DNA of 64,000 nucleotides from an uncultured Bacilli bacterium (GCA_944329425.1 CALVIG010000006.1:1-64000), one strand, 5' to 3'; positions 1 through 8,019 are shown, counted from the first letter of the stretch. The notes: a model not told the origin generated them from the sequence alone. Numbers and translations are program-made.

Positions 1-88
1 GCAACTCTAATTTCAGCATTTGGATTTAATTGTTGAATTACCTCAGCAATCTCATACAAATTAGTTGATTGTGAAACATCCTTAACTT
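1..88 (-). repeat. Direct repeat, copy 2 of the 291-bp unit (partial)
   Basis: Matches 292-379 with a single mismatch (base 78 versus 369). The offset is 291 bp, exactly 97 codons, so the repeat keeps the reading frame of the minus-strand gene. It continues beyond the window. Confidence 0.95.
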
Positions 89-389
89 TTGGTTTCTTTG
101 GCATTAAGGTTCTTTCATCGGCTTTAGATAAATCTTCTACCTCTAAAGCACAATATGCTCCAGTTTGAGTATTATGTTTATTAGTAATACCATTTTTATC
201 ATTATAATAGAATCCTTCTGGTAAGACTAATTGTTCTACTGGAACAGATGAATAGAATCTTTGTGTTGCTATTGGATCTAACCCCATGTCAGCAACTCTA
301 ATTTCAGCATTTGGATTTAATTGTTGAATTACCTCAGCAATCTCATACAAATTAGTTGATTGTGAAACGTCCTTAACTTGTTTACTCAT
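1..389 (-). CDS. Repeat protein, 5' part only (runs off the window)
   Basis: Partial gene of unknown function. It reads on the minus strand from ATG at 389 and is still open at base 1 (129 codons visible). A GGGAGGT ribosome site lies 5 nt before the ATG, and an extended -10 (TGTTATAAT, TATAAT at 411-416) lies upstream. There is no signal peptide: the protein starts MSKQVKDVSQSTNLYEIAEV. A 97-residue unit (start VKDVSQSTNLYEIAE, end LMPKKPK) is followed at once by a second copy, so the protein is probably a tandem-repeat protein. The copies match at DNA level with one difference in the visible 88 nt, pointing to recent duplication or gene conversion. I do not recognise the unit. Confidence 0.8.
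   Translation of the reverse strand, partial: MSKQVKDVSQSTNLYEIAEVIQQLNPNAEIRVADMGLDPIATQRFYSSVPVEQLVLPEGFYYNDKNGITNKHNTQTGAYCALEVEDLSKADERTLMPKKPKVKDVSQSTNLYEIAEVIQQLNPNAEIRV
292..379 (-). repeat. Direct repeat, copy 1 of the 291-bp unit (matching part)
   Basis: First copy of the in-frame repeat, immediately after the start codon region of the minus-strand repeat protein. The spacer between the two matching stretches (89-291) is the rest of copy 1. Confidence 0.95.
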
Positions 390-483
390 ATTTACCTCCC
401 ATACAATTATATTATAACATCTTTTTTATCATTTTTGGCAAAAATTATTTCAATTGTCATAAATTTATGGTATTCTATTTATA

Positions 484-589
484 GAAGTTAGTTGTATTAA
501 CTTATATAGTGATAGTTTCAAATTATCTTATCTATCGCTCCATAAAAAAATAACTTACGGACTATAAAAAGTTCGTAAGTTTTTATTTT
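484..589 (+). ncRNA. Possible small RNA (two hairpins plus terminator)
   Basis: Non-coding stretch between the divergent repeat protein and the SOD-like gene. An extended -10 box (TGG then TATTCT, 471-476) would start RNA near 484. The RNA would fold into a 6-bp hairpin (485-490 with 498-503), an 8-bp hairpin (508-515 with 532-539, one G-U), a short linker, and an 11-bp terminator hairpin (552-562 with 571-581) followed by a T-run. The plan resembles the RNAs at 4900-5004 (-) and 10051-10134 (+), but the linker is not C-rich and the -35 is poor. It could instead be an attenuated leader for the gene at 671. Confidence 0.4.
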
Positions 590-670
590 AAATTATATCC
601 TTTATTAATAACGTTAAGATATAATTATAGTTTTATAAATTAAATGCATATGTTTAATTAGGTGATTGTA

Positions 671-1117
671 TTGAATCAAAATAATTGGTATGCGGTAGCA
701 AACATAACCGGAGATATGTCATGTCCAAACTTAAAAGGAATTGCTTATTTTAAGCCTTTTAAAGATGGGGTAATGGTTGAAATAGAAGTAAGTGGGCTAC
801 CGGTTAGAAATAATTATGAACTCTTTTTGGTAGATATTCACGAAGGAAAAGATTGTGTTATTTCAAACGAGGGAACTTTTATGAATATTGGTAAAGATTA
901 TAACCCTAATGACCTTTATCATCCGTACATGGTAGGGGATATGCCATATTTATTTTCAAATAATGATTATGCGTATTTAAAATTTTATACAACCAGGTTT
1001 AAAATATTTGACATCATAGGTAAGTTAGTAATTATTCATGAGGCTTTAAGTAAAAATTTTTATGGTAATTATGGAAGAAAAATAGGGTGTGGAAAAATAG
1101 AAAAACATGAATTATAA
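671..1117 (+). CDS. Cu/Zn superoxide dismutase-like protein, ligands partly lost
   Basis: Recognised as a SodC-fold protein of 148 residues with no signal peptide, so cytoplasmic. TTG at 671 is chosen as start because TTAGGTGAT sits 4-5 nt before it; a GTG at 662 overlaps that ribosome site. Landmarks seen: VDIHEG (His57), a Cys62/Cys140 pair matching the family disulfide, NP at 78-79, His84, GD with Asp90, IIGKLVIIHE (His123) and the GCGKI C-terminus. Against the family ligand set, the first copper His is Asp55, the bridging His is Asp76 and one zinc His is Met87. Two copper ligands remain. Bacillus YojM-type proteins also lack some copper ligands. I infer weak or no dismutase activity. Confidence 0.8.
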   Translation: MNQNNWYAVANITGDMSCPNLKGIAYFKPFKDGVMVEIEVSGLPVRNNYELFLVDIHEGKDCVISNEGTFMNIGKDYNPNDLYHPYMVGDMPYLFSNNDYAYLKFYTTRFKIFDIIGKLVIIHEALSKNFYGNYGRKIGCGKIEKHEL

Positions 1118-1142
1118 AAAGAATCTTTTTAAGATTCTTTTT
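1116..1142. terminator. Bidirectional terminator between sodC-like gene and gerAB
   Basis: 11-bp stem (1116-1126 with 1132-1142), A-run on one side and T-run on the other, between two convergent genes. It overlaps the stop codons of both. Confidence 0.85.
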
Positions 1143-2226
1143 GTTTGAAAAATGACTTTATAAATATTATTGTTAATATTATAAACATTGGTAAAGCGAT
1201 AAAAGGAACGTAATAGTTTTTAATTATTATGATAGAATTGGTTATGTTACCAAAAATAGTATTAGATAAAACTAATGAAACTATGGTTATCATTATGATT
1301 AAAACGTTATTTTTTTTATTATTTTTAGTGTATTGTTGTAATCCTTTTATTAAACCATAAATTGATATAATACTAAGGGTATATATGTATAGTATCCATC
1401 TAAATGCTAGTAGGTTTTCTAAATGTAAATCAGAGTTAGATAAGGTTATTTTTTTAAGAATTATGTATTCTGGGTACCTAAATAAAGATGTTAATTTAAA
1501 ACCAAAGCATGATATTACAAAAAACATTACGATTGTTAATGAAATAGAAGCGATTAGGTAAAATAAAATAATGGTTTTATTATATTTTTTAGTGTTTTTT
1601 ATTTTTGATTTATTGATGGATAATAAGAGAATACATAGTAAACCACAACTAGAAGCGTAGTAAATGGCTCCACTAAATATATTATTTACGTAATTGTTAT
1701 TTATTAATATTGGTAAAACGTTGTTTATTTCAACGTATTTTAATAAAAATATTTCTATTATAACAACTAGTATTAAACAAATAATAAAAGATATTTGTGA
1801 TATTCTACAAATGGTTTCTATGCCTTTAAAACTTACAACTAAGCTTGCTAAAATAACTAGTATTCCTACCAGGTAAAAAGGCGTATTTTCCAGGTATTTG
1901 CTGGTTAAAAAAACTATTATTGATCTGATTGAGATGGTTAACATTACAAAGTACATAATGATAATAAAAACATTAATAATATTACCAATAACTTTTCCGA
2001 ATAATTTTATGTTTTTTTCATAAATGTTAAGCTTAGGATAGGTATCATTTATTTTTAAGTACATTAATACTGGTATAATACCAATTATTGTCCCTAATAT
2101 CATTGAGATTAAAACATCATTTTCAGCTTTTTTTATTAAAATAATATCACTTATACCTAAGTATAAACTACAACATAATAACGTTAAAATCATTCCTACT
2201 TGTAAACTAGAGATTTTATTATTCAT
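1129..2226 (-). CDS. gerAB: Spore germination permease, GerAB family
   Basis: Membrane subunit of a GerA-type nutrient germinant receptor in the inner spore membrane. 365 residues, the usual size, almost entirely hydrophobic with about ten membrane segments of the GerAB/APC-like permease type. In the family this subunit is thought to take part in sensing the germinant. It is the last gene of a minus-strand operon ordered gerAA-gerAC-gerAB, one base after the gerAC stop codon; the classical Bacillus order is A-B-C. It shares a bidirectional terminator with the convergent SOD-like gene. The ligand cannot be read from the sequence. Confidence 0.9.
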   Translation of the reverse strand: MNNKISSLQVGMILTLLCCSLYLGISDIILIKKAENDVLISMILGTIIGIIPVLMYLKINDTYPKLNIYEKNIKLFGKVIGNIINVFIIIMYFVMLTISIRSIIVFLTSKYLENTPFYLVGILVILASLVVSFKGIETICRISQISFIICLILVVIIEIFLLKYVEINNVLPILINNNYVNNIFSGAIYYASSCGLLCILLLSINKSKIKNTKKYNKTIILFYLIASISLTIVMFFVISCFGFKLTSLFRYPEYIILKKITLSNSDLHLENLLAFRWILYIYTLSIISIYGLIKGLQQYTKNNKKNNVLIIMITIVSLVLSNTIFGNITNSIIIIKNYYVPFIALPMFIILTIIFIKSFFKQKES

Positions 2227-2227
2227 T

Positions 2228-3421
2228 TTACTTATTCTCCTTTACTGATTTTATAGAAAGTTCTGATGAGTTAATTTCAACGTTAACATTAATATCAAAG
2301 TCAATGTTATTTATTATTTCTTCTGCCTTATAACCGTACTTTTCCATTTCTTTATATTTTTTTTGGTAAAATTTAAGTCCGTATTTTAAAACGTCTGATT
2401 TATTTTCTACGTATAATTTGTTTATCGATTTATTCATTAATTCCTTAATTTTTTTAGAAGCATTTTTCTCTATCTCTTCAATTATATCGTTATTTTTAAT
2501 GAAATCAGCCTTGCAATTATATTCTGCTAAGTCAGCGGTTATATTATCGTTTATACTCACTTTAGGTTTACCATCTTTAATTACCATCTCTTCTTTTAAT
2601 TTAGAATTAGATATTTTTAAGCTTGCGTAATTACTATCATCACATTTTACGTTTATGTACGTTTCGCTTGGTGTGCCCGCTAAAAAATTATATCCCATAC
2701 TTTCGTCTTTGCTTAGATAATCTTTTAGCTTATTATTTTGGAAAAAGCCTAAAGTTTCAAACTTTAATTTGGTTTTTGGATCACTTTCGGAAATGTTTTC
2801 CATATCATCCCCACTTGAGGTTTTACCATCAATCGTAACAGCGGGTAAAACCGCTTCTACACCATCATTAATTAAATTAGAGATGAATTCATCAATCGTT
2901 ATGATGGTAAGGGTACCGCTATATTTATCTGCTATGTTTAATGATGATTTTAAGTTTCTAGACGGAATCGTTTCAAGTGGTGTAATTATTTTTAGTACTT
3001 CATAAGCATTACTATCTTTGGCAATCATTACTAAAGAATCTTTTTCTACTTGTGGATTTCTCATGAAAAAGTCTAAAAAATTTAAAGGATCTTTTTCTTT
3101 TAAAAGGGTTTCACTTATTACGATTACTTCATTATGACCTAAATATATTTCTTTAGGTGAGTCTAACATTATTTTTTCTAATGATTCAAAGATGGTATTT
3201 CCACTTGCTTTATAAAAAGTTATTAAACTATTATCTGCTTCTTCATCTTTTTTTGCATTCATTATTTGTATTCCAACATCGTATTTAGAATTATCTTCTT
3301 TATTTTGGTCTATTGAAATTCCTGATACAATTGCATAATTATTTATTTCTTCGTAGTTATAACATCCGCTTAAGCAGAAGATAAACAACAAAATTATAAT
3401 AATTTTATGAATTTTTTTCAT
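2228..3421 (-). CDS. gerAC: Spore germination lipoprotein, Ger(x)C family
   Basis: Lipoprotein subunit of the GerA-type receptor. The N-terminus is a lipoprotein signal peptide: MKKIHK, a hydrophobic stretch, then the lipobox LSGC. The mature domain is an about 375-residue Ger(x)C protein (opening NNYAIVSGISIDQ). Four in-frame ATGs stand in a row (3430-3421). I take the last because the AAGG just upstream then has normal spacing; an earlier start would add at most three Met. The gene overlaps the end of gerAA by 17 bp and is followed by gerAB after one base, so translation is probably coupled. Confidence 0.9.
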   Translation of the reverse strand: MKKIHKIIIILLFIFCLSGCYNYEEINNYAIVSGISIDQNKEDNSKYDVGIQIMNAKKDEEADNSLITFYKASGNTIFESLEKIMLDSPKEIYLGHNEVIVISETLLKEKDPLNFLDFFMRNPQVEKDSLVMIAKDSNAYEVLKIITPLETIPSRNLKSSLNIADKYSGTLTIITIDEFISNLINDGVEAVLPAVTIDGKTSSGDDMENISESDPKTKLKFETLGFFQNNKLKDYLSKDESMGYNFLAGTPSETYINVKCDDSNYASLKISNSKLKEEMVIKDGKPKVSINDNITADLAEYNCKADFIKNNDIIEEIEKNASKKIKELMNKSINKLYVENKSDVLKYGLKFYQKKYKEMEKYGYKAEEIINNIDFDINVNVEINSSELSIKSVKENK

Positions 3422-4850
3422 CATCATCATCCTTGTCATATACTATATCCGGATTAAATTTTGCACTTTTTTTGGTTATTATTGCATCTTTTTGGGCCTT
3501 AAAATTAAATGGTTCAAAAGGAGAAAAATAAGGTTTTCCACAGGAATTTTGACTTATTAGTAGTGCCATTAACATAATAAAGCCAAACATTACTCCTATA
3601 AATCCAAATAAAGCTGCCAAAATTATTAAAAATAACTGTACCCATTTAATCGAATTAATTAGTTCAATAGAGCTAAAAGCTAAACTAGCTACCGAACTGA
3701 TACCAACTATTATTATGGTAATAGGAGAAACAATACCAGCTTCAACCGCAGCTTGTCCTAGTACAAGTGCTCCAACTATTGAAATGGAACTACCACCTTT
3801 ACCAGGGAAACGCATATCACTTTCTCTTAAGATATAAAACATAAAACTCATTACAATTATTTCAAAAACGGTGGAAAAGGGAACTCCGTCTCTTTGGATT
3901 GAAAAGTTTATTAAAAGCCCACTAGGCAGTGCTTCTTGGTTATAAGCCATTAATGATATGTATACCGCCGGGGTTAATATTGCTAAAAAAAGAGCAATAA
4001 TCCTTATTATTCTGTTTCCTATTACGTTTAAGCTTTTTTCATAATAATCTTCTGGATTTTTGAAAAAATCAATAAACATACAAGGAAGAATGATTACTTC
4101 GTTTGAGTTTTCTACCATTAAAACAATCCTTCCTTCAAGAAGCATTTGGCAAGCAAAGTCTGGCCTTTGAGTTGCTAGCATGGTAGGAAATATAAACCTA
4201 TTGGTATTACTTATTGCGTCAATTATGTAATTAGTGTTACCCACGTATTTTATATTTATGTTATTTATTTGTTTACTTATTTTTTTAACCATTTGCTCAT
4301 TACTTACGCCCTTAATGTAAAATAATGCTACCTTGGTTTTACTTTCAGTGCCAACCGTTGCTTCATCAATCCACAATTTTTCGGTTTTTAGCCTTCTTCT
4401 TATCATTCCCATGTTAAATTGATAGTTTTCACTAAAAGCATCACTAGGTCCTTTAATTCCTTTTTCGTTTTCACTTTTATTAATTGGACTATATATGTTA
4501 GCCCTATTTTCAAAAGCAAGTAATTTGCCATCATCAAAAACGCACACGGTAAATCCGCTCATTACGTAATAAGAAATTTTCTTTTCTTCACTAAAGGATA
4601 ATATGTTATTATTTGGAATATAATTTTTAACGTACTCGTATAAATCATCACTTTTTATTTTATCTTTGTCTTCATCTATTCTTCTTAAAATAAAATCATT
4701 AATATCATTTGAACTACTAACGCTCATTGAGTATATAAAAGTAATTGCTTCATCATTAAATTCAAAATCTTTATAATTTATATCAGGAGCGTTGTTAGTA
4801 TTTTTTTTTAATTCTTCTATAATTTTTATTCTTTTACTTTTTTTAATCAT
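3405..4850 (-). CDS. gerAA: Spore germination protein, GerAA family
   Basis: A-subunit of the GerA-type germinant receptor. 481 residues: a hydrophilic N-terminal half (about 1-285) followed by a cluster of membrane segments (about 285-430) and a charged, Asp-rich tail, the usual GerA family layout. In B. subtilis GerAA forms the oligomeric germinant-gated ion channel. First gene of the operon; the leader has GAGGG before ATG at 4850. I could not find a convincing forespore (sigma-G) promoter by eye. The presence of the operon is the main evidence that the organism makes endospores. Confidence 0.92.
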   Translation of the reverse strand: MIKKSKRIKIIEELKKNTNNAPDINYKDFEFNDEAITFIYSMSVSSSNDINDFILRRIDEDKDKIKSDDLYEYVKNYIPNNNILSFSEEKKISYYVMSGFTVCVFDDGKLLAFENRANIYSPINKSENEKGIKGPSDAFSENYQFNMGMIRRRLKTEKLWIDEATVGTESKTKVALFYIKGVSNEQMVKKISKQINNINIKYVGNTNYIIDAISNTNRFIFPTMLATQRPDFACQMLLEGRIVLMVENSNEVIILPCMFIDFFKNPEDYYEKSLNVIGNRIIRIIALFLAILTPAVYISLMAYNQEALPSGLLINFSIQRDGVPFSTVFEIIVMSFMFYILRESDMRFPGKGGSSISIVGALVLGQAAVEAGIVSPITIIIVGISSVASLAFSSIELINSIKWVQLFLIILAALFGFIGVMFGFIMLMALLISQNSCGKPYFSPFEPFNFKAQKDAIITKKSAKFNPDIVYDKDDDDEKNS

Positions 4851-4899
4851 ATTATCCCTCTTTTTTAAATAGTATTAACCAAAAGTGGTAAAAAATAAC

Positions 4900-5004
4900 A
4901 AAAAAAAGGAGATTACACGGTTTCCCATGCAATCTCAAAAAGAATAAAAAGGGGTTGGCTAGTTGTGATACTAGCACCAGCTATCGTTTCCTCCAGCTGG
5001 TGCC
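4900..5004 (-). ncRNA. Candidate small RNA with C-rich linker, own promoter and terminator
   Basis: Minus strand, upstream of gerAA. A strong promoter (TTGACT at 5037-5032, 17-nt spacer, TAGTAT at 5014-5009) would start RNA at about 5004. From the 5' end: a 10-bp hairpin (5004-4995 with 4982-4973) whose loop holds GGAGG; a 5-bp hairpin (4974-4970 with 4963-4959); an unpaired linker containing CCAACCCCTTTTT (4958-4937); and a 12-bp terminator stem with a GAAA loop (4936-4909) followed by seven U. The length is about 105 nt. No SRP-type GGAA/asymmetric loop and no T-box sequence is present. It could be an independent RNA or the terminated leader of gerAA. Confidence 0.6.
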
Positions 5005-5008
5005 ATTT

Positions 5009-5037
5009 ATACTAATCGAAAGTGATAAAAAAGTCAA
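5009..5037 (-). promoter_or_regulatory. Promoter of the minus-strand small RNA
   Basis: TTGACT, exactly 17 nt, TAGTAT on the minus strand. The predicted start falls on the first base of the 5' hairpin. Confidence 0.7.
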
Positions 5038-5087
5038 CTGTTTTTTTAAAATATTTTAAAAAAATTTAATATTTTGGGTTGTCTTGA

Positions 5088-5116
5088 TTGATTTGCAAAC
5101 AAACGTTTGTTATAAT
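5088..5116 (+). promoter_or_regulatory. recG promoter with palindrome in the spacer
   Basis: TTGATT (5088-5093), 17 nt, TATAAT (5111-5116). The spacer is largely the perfect 14-bp palindrome AACAAACGTTTGTT (5098-5111), which touches the -10. It is LacI-like in having a central CG. A related AAACGTTT overlaps the -35 of the promoter at 37172. Confidence 0.65.
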
Positions 5117-5144
5117 TGACATATAGTTGAAGAAGGTAATTATA

Positions 5145-7070
5145 ATGAACTTAGAAAAAATACCAAAAATAGGAAGTAAAAGCGCTGAACTTTTAAATAA
5201 TTTAGGTATATATAACGTGGATGATTTAATAAGAAATTATCCGTATCGTTTTAACGTGTTTTCAAGAAGAAACATAAATGATGAGCGTTTTTATAACGAA
5301 ATGGTAACAGATGGAATGGTTGAATCAAACCCAATAGTTAGTTTTTTTAAAGGTAAGAAAAACAGGCTTACTTTTAGGTGTAACGTTCAAAATAAAATTA
5401 TTAAAGTAGTTATATATAACAGAGCTTTTATGAAAAATAGCATAAAGATAGGAAATTATGTTACCCTAATTGGAAAATATGATCCTTCTTTAGAAACGTT
5501 AACTGCAAGCAACATATTATTATCAAAGTTACCTGATAAAAAGGTTATTATTCCCGTTTATCATCTTTGTAAGGGTATTAGTTTAAAACAGATGAGAAAC
5601 TTTATTAATAACGCTTTAAAAGTATGTGACGTAAAAGATAATATTCCAAGCGAAATAAAGTCTAAATATGGGTTTATGGAAGAAAAACGTGCCCTTGAAA
5701 TCATACATAATCCTACTGATGAAACCGCTTTAAAAGATGCTTTAAAAACTTTAAAATATGAAGAAATATTTACTTATATGTTAAAGGTTAGAAATTTAAA
5801 AATTAAAAACCAGGAACACAACGATTTATATAGAAAAATGGTAGATGATGGTAAAGTTAACTTGTTTATTGAATCTTTACCTTTTGACCTTACTTTGGAC
5901 CAGAAAAAGGTAATAGACGAAATGATAACAAACATAAAAAGTGATGTTAAAATGAACAGGTTACTTCAAGGTGATGTTGGTTCTGGTAAAACGATTGTAG
6001 CATTTGTTTTAGCATATGCTGTTTTTACCGCGGGCTATCAGTCTACTTTAATGACACCAACCGAGATACTTGCGTTTCAGCATTATCAAAACGCGGTTAA
6101 TTTATTTAAAAACACCAATTTTAAAATTGCGCTATTGACAGGGAAAACTAGTTCTAAAGAAAAGAAACAAATCTATGATAAATTAATGAATAATGAAATT
6201 GACTTTTTAATAGGAACGCATGCATTAATAGGTGATAAAGTTTCTTGGAGTAATTTAGGGCTTGTTATAACCGATGAGCAACATAGGTTTGGGGTAAACC
6301 AAAGGTTAAAGCTTAAAAACAAATCAAATTATCCTGACGTTTTGATGATGAGTGCAACCCCAATACCAAGAACTTACGCTTTAACCATATATGGTGATAC
6401 TGATATATCTAGCATTAAAACAATGCCAAAAGGAAGGCTTCCGGTAAAAACATACGTAAGGAAAACGAGTGAATTAAAAGATGTTTTAAAACGTATTTAT
6501 GAAGCTTTAAAAAATGGTAATCAAGCTTACGTTATTGCGCCGATGATAGAAGAAAATGAAGATACTGACTATACTAACGTTTATGATTTAAAGCATAAAT
6601 TCGAGCTGGCTTTTAAAAATTACAATATAGAAATACTTCATGGTAAGATGACCAAAGAAGAAAAAGATGAGGTAATGGATAAATACTTAGAAAACAAAAT
6701 TAACATTCTAATTTCAACTACCGTAGTAGAAGTAGGTGTAGATGTTAAAAACGCAAGTGTTATGGTAATCTTTGATGCTGATAGATTTGGCCTTTCAACC
6801 CTCCACCAATTAAGGGGAAGGGTTGGTAGAAACAGTGTTCAATCATACTGTTATTTAGTAAGTGATAAAGATAAAGAAAGATTAAAAATAATGGAAGAAA
6901 CAAGTGATGGTTATAAAATAAGTGAAGCTGATTTCAAGTTAAGGGGTCAGGGTGATTTGTTTGGAAGTAAGCAAAGTGGTGCTTTATCATTTAAGTTATC
7001 TGACATAAAAAAAGATTATGATTTGTTTGTTAAAGTGAAACACGATATTGAAAATTTCATGACGGATTGA
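5145..7070 (+). CDS. recG: ATP-dependent DNA helicase RecG
   Basis: Branch-migration helicase acting on stalled forks and Holliday junctions. 641 residues, close to the usual 670-690. An N-terminal helix-hairpin-helix-like segment (IPKIGSKSAELL) and wedge/OB domain precede the helicase core: Walker A GDVGSGKT, the DEQHRFG box, SATPIPRT, and C-terminal motifs TTVVEVGVDV and QLRGRVGR. ATG at 5145 is used because AAGG lies 8 nt upstream; a TTG at 5127 has no ribosome site. It ends with TGA at 7068-7070, and that stop codon is part of the -35 of the next gene's promoter. Confidence 0.95.
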   Translation: MNLEKIPKIGSKSAELLNNLGIYNVDDLIRNYPYRFNVFSRRNINDERFYNEMVTDGMVESNPIVSFFKGKKNRLTFRCNVQNKIIKVVIYNRAFMKNSIKIGNYVTLIGKYDPSLETLTASNILLSKLPDKKVIIPVYHLCKGISLKQMRNFINNALKVCDVKDNIPSEIKSKYGFMEEKRALEIIHNPTDETALKDALKTLKYEEIFTYMLKVRNLKIKNQEHNDLYRKMVDDGKVNLFIESLPFDLTLDQKKVIDEMITNIKSDVKMNRLLQGDVGSGKTIVAFVLAYAVFTAGYQSTLMTPTEILAFQHYQNAVNLFKNTNFKIALLTGKTSSKEKKQIYDKLMNNEIDFLIGTHALIGDKVSWSNLGLVITDEQHRFGVNQRLKLKNKSNYPDVLMMSATPIPRTYALTIYGDTDISSIKTMPKGRLPVKTYVRKTSELKDVLKRIYEALKNGNQAYVIAPMIEENEDTDYTNVYDLKHKFELAFKNYNIEILHGKMTKEEKDEVMDKYLENKINILISTTVVEVGVDVKNASVMVIFDADRFGLSTLHQLRGRVGRNSVQSYCYLVSDKDKERLKIMEETSDGYKISEADFKLRGQGDLFGSKQSGALSFKLSDIKKDYDLFVKVKHDIENFMTD

Positions 7071-7095
7071 CTAAAATTAAAATAAGTGCTATTAT
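7067..7095 (+). promoter_or_regulatory. Promoter of the DUF3419 gene, overlapping recG stop
   Basis: TTGACT (7067-7072, includes the recG TGA), 17 nt, TATTAT (7090-7095). The start point should be about 7101-7103, inside the 5' arm of the hairpin at 7096-7119. Confidence 0.7.
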
Positions 7096-7123
7096 AACAC
7101 CCATTAAAAAAGGGGTGTTTTTT
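7096..7123 (+). terminator. recG terminator overlapping the next gene's ribosome site
   Basis: 7-bp stem (7096-7102 with 7113-7119), then TTTTT. The 3' arm carries AAGGGG, the only candidate ribosome site for the ATG at 7125. Read-through RNA from recG would hide this site; RNA from the local promoter lacks the 5' arm. Confidence 0.6.
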
Positions 7124-7124
7124 A

Positions 7125-7931
7125 ATGCTGAATTTAAAAGAAGATATTGAAGGGGCAAGAAAAGTAGGTAAACACGGTTGTGTTATAAAAGAGAATGAAA
7201 AGTACTTTGATAAGTATGGCAAAATATATCCTTTTAATAATGAAGAATTAGATACGTATTATAAAGATTTTAACTATGATGGACCGGTTCTTTGCGTTGC
7301 GTCATCTGCAGACCACATGCTTCATGCAATTTTACAAAGAGCAACTGATGTTACTTTGTTTGATATAAACAGGTTAACTAAATATTATTGCATGCTTAAA
7401 TTAGCAGGTATAAAAACGTTATCATATAAAGAATTTTTTGACTATTTTAAGGTTACTTCTGAAAAATTAAATTTAGTAAACGTAGAGTTATATAAAAAAG
7501 TACGACGTGTTCTTCGAGCAGAAGATAGGTGTTTTTGGGATGATGTTATTAGTGATGGTTTAACGGTTAATAACTTTTATAATGGTATATTTGACGTTGA
7601 ACCCGTTAATAACGCATATTATGATGAAGACGTGTATTATGATTTGCAAAGTAAGTCGTTATCAATTAAACCTCCAAAATTTATGGAGACTGATGTTTTT
7701 GATTTGCCTAAAAAACTATCTGCAAATGACAAATTTTCTAGTATATTTTTGTCTAATATTTCAGATTACGTTGATGGACAAGAATTTGAAAAATTACTAG
7801 TTACTTTAGCTAAAAATCATTTGTTAGAAGGTGGGTTAATACAAACTAATTACTTTACTGACTACGATAATCTAGGGTTAAAGCTTACGTTTCTTGAAAG
7901 CACGAACGCAGTTGCTAAGTTAATAAAATAA
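7125..7931 (+). CDS. DUF3419 (BtaA-like) family protein
   Basis: 268 residues resembling the DUF3419 family, whose characterised member BtaA transfers the 3-amino-3-carboxypropyl group of S-adenosylmethionine to diacylglycerol. The resemblance is in the SAM-fold segment VLCVASSADHMLHAIL, then LFDINRLTKYYCMLKLAGI and YKEFFDYF, and a later ILSNISDYV-like strand region. It is shorter than BtaA (about 400 residues), so the substrate may differ and no lipid role is shown. It has its own promoter overlapping recG and is followed by a terminator that contains the glmS promoter. Confidence 0.6.
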   Translation: MLNLKEDIEGARKVGKHGCVIKENEKYFDKYGKIYPFNNEELDTYYKDFNYDGPVLCVASSADHMLHAILQRATDVTLFDINRLTKYYCMLKLAGIKTLSYKEFFDYFKVTSEKLNLVNVELYKKVRRVLRAEDRCFWDDVISDGLTVNNFYNGIFDVEPVNNAYYDEDVYYDLQSKSLSIKPPKFMETDVFDLPKKLSANDKFSSIFLSNISDYVDGQEFEKLLVTLAKNHLLEGGLIQTNYFTDYDNLGLKLTFLESTNAVAKLIK

Positions 7932-7943
7932 AAAAAATATCAT

Positions 7944-7971
7944 AAGTAAGTTGCAAAACTTACTTTTTTTT
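7944..7971 (+). terminator. Terminator of the DUF3419 gene
   Basis: 9-bp stem AAGTAAGTT with AACTTACTT, GCAA tetraloop, then eight T. The loop region contains the -35 of the glmS promoter. Confidence 0.85.
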
Positions 7972-7979
7972 CGTATAAT
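7951..7979 (+). promoter_or_regulatory. glmS promoter nested in the upstream terminator
   Basis: TTGCAA (7951-7956), 17 nt, TATAAT (7974-7979). The spacer is the 3' arm and T-run of the terminator. Confidence 0.75.
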
Positions 7980-8019
7980 ATAGTACATAAAGATAAAAGA
8001 GTACACGGAGGACTACCTT

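Noticed and set aside
4900-5004. Small SRP RNA or T-box leader
   Set aside because: The loop GGAGGAAACGAT lacks the SRP symmetric/asymmetric loop sequence and no T-box GGTGGNACCGCG-like element is present.
7068-7070. TGA as tryptophan (Mycoplasma code)
   Set aside because: recG ends at this TGA just before a terminator, full-length proteins use TGG for conserved Trp, and no gene needs TGA read-through.
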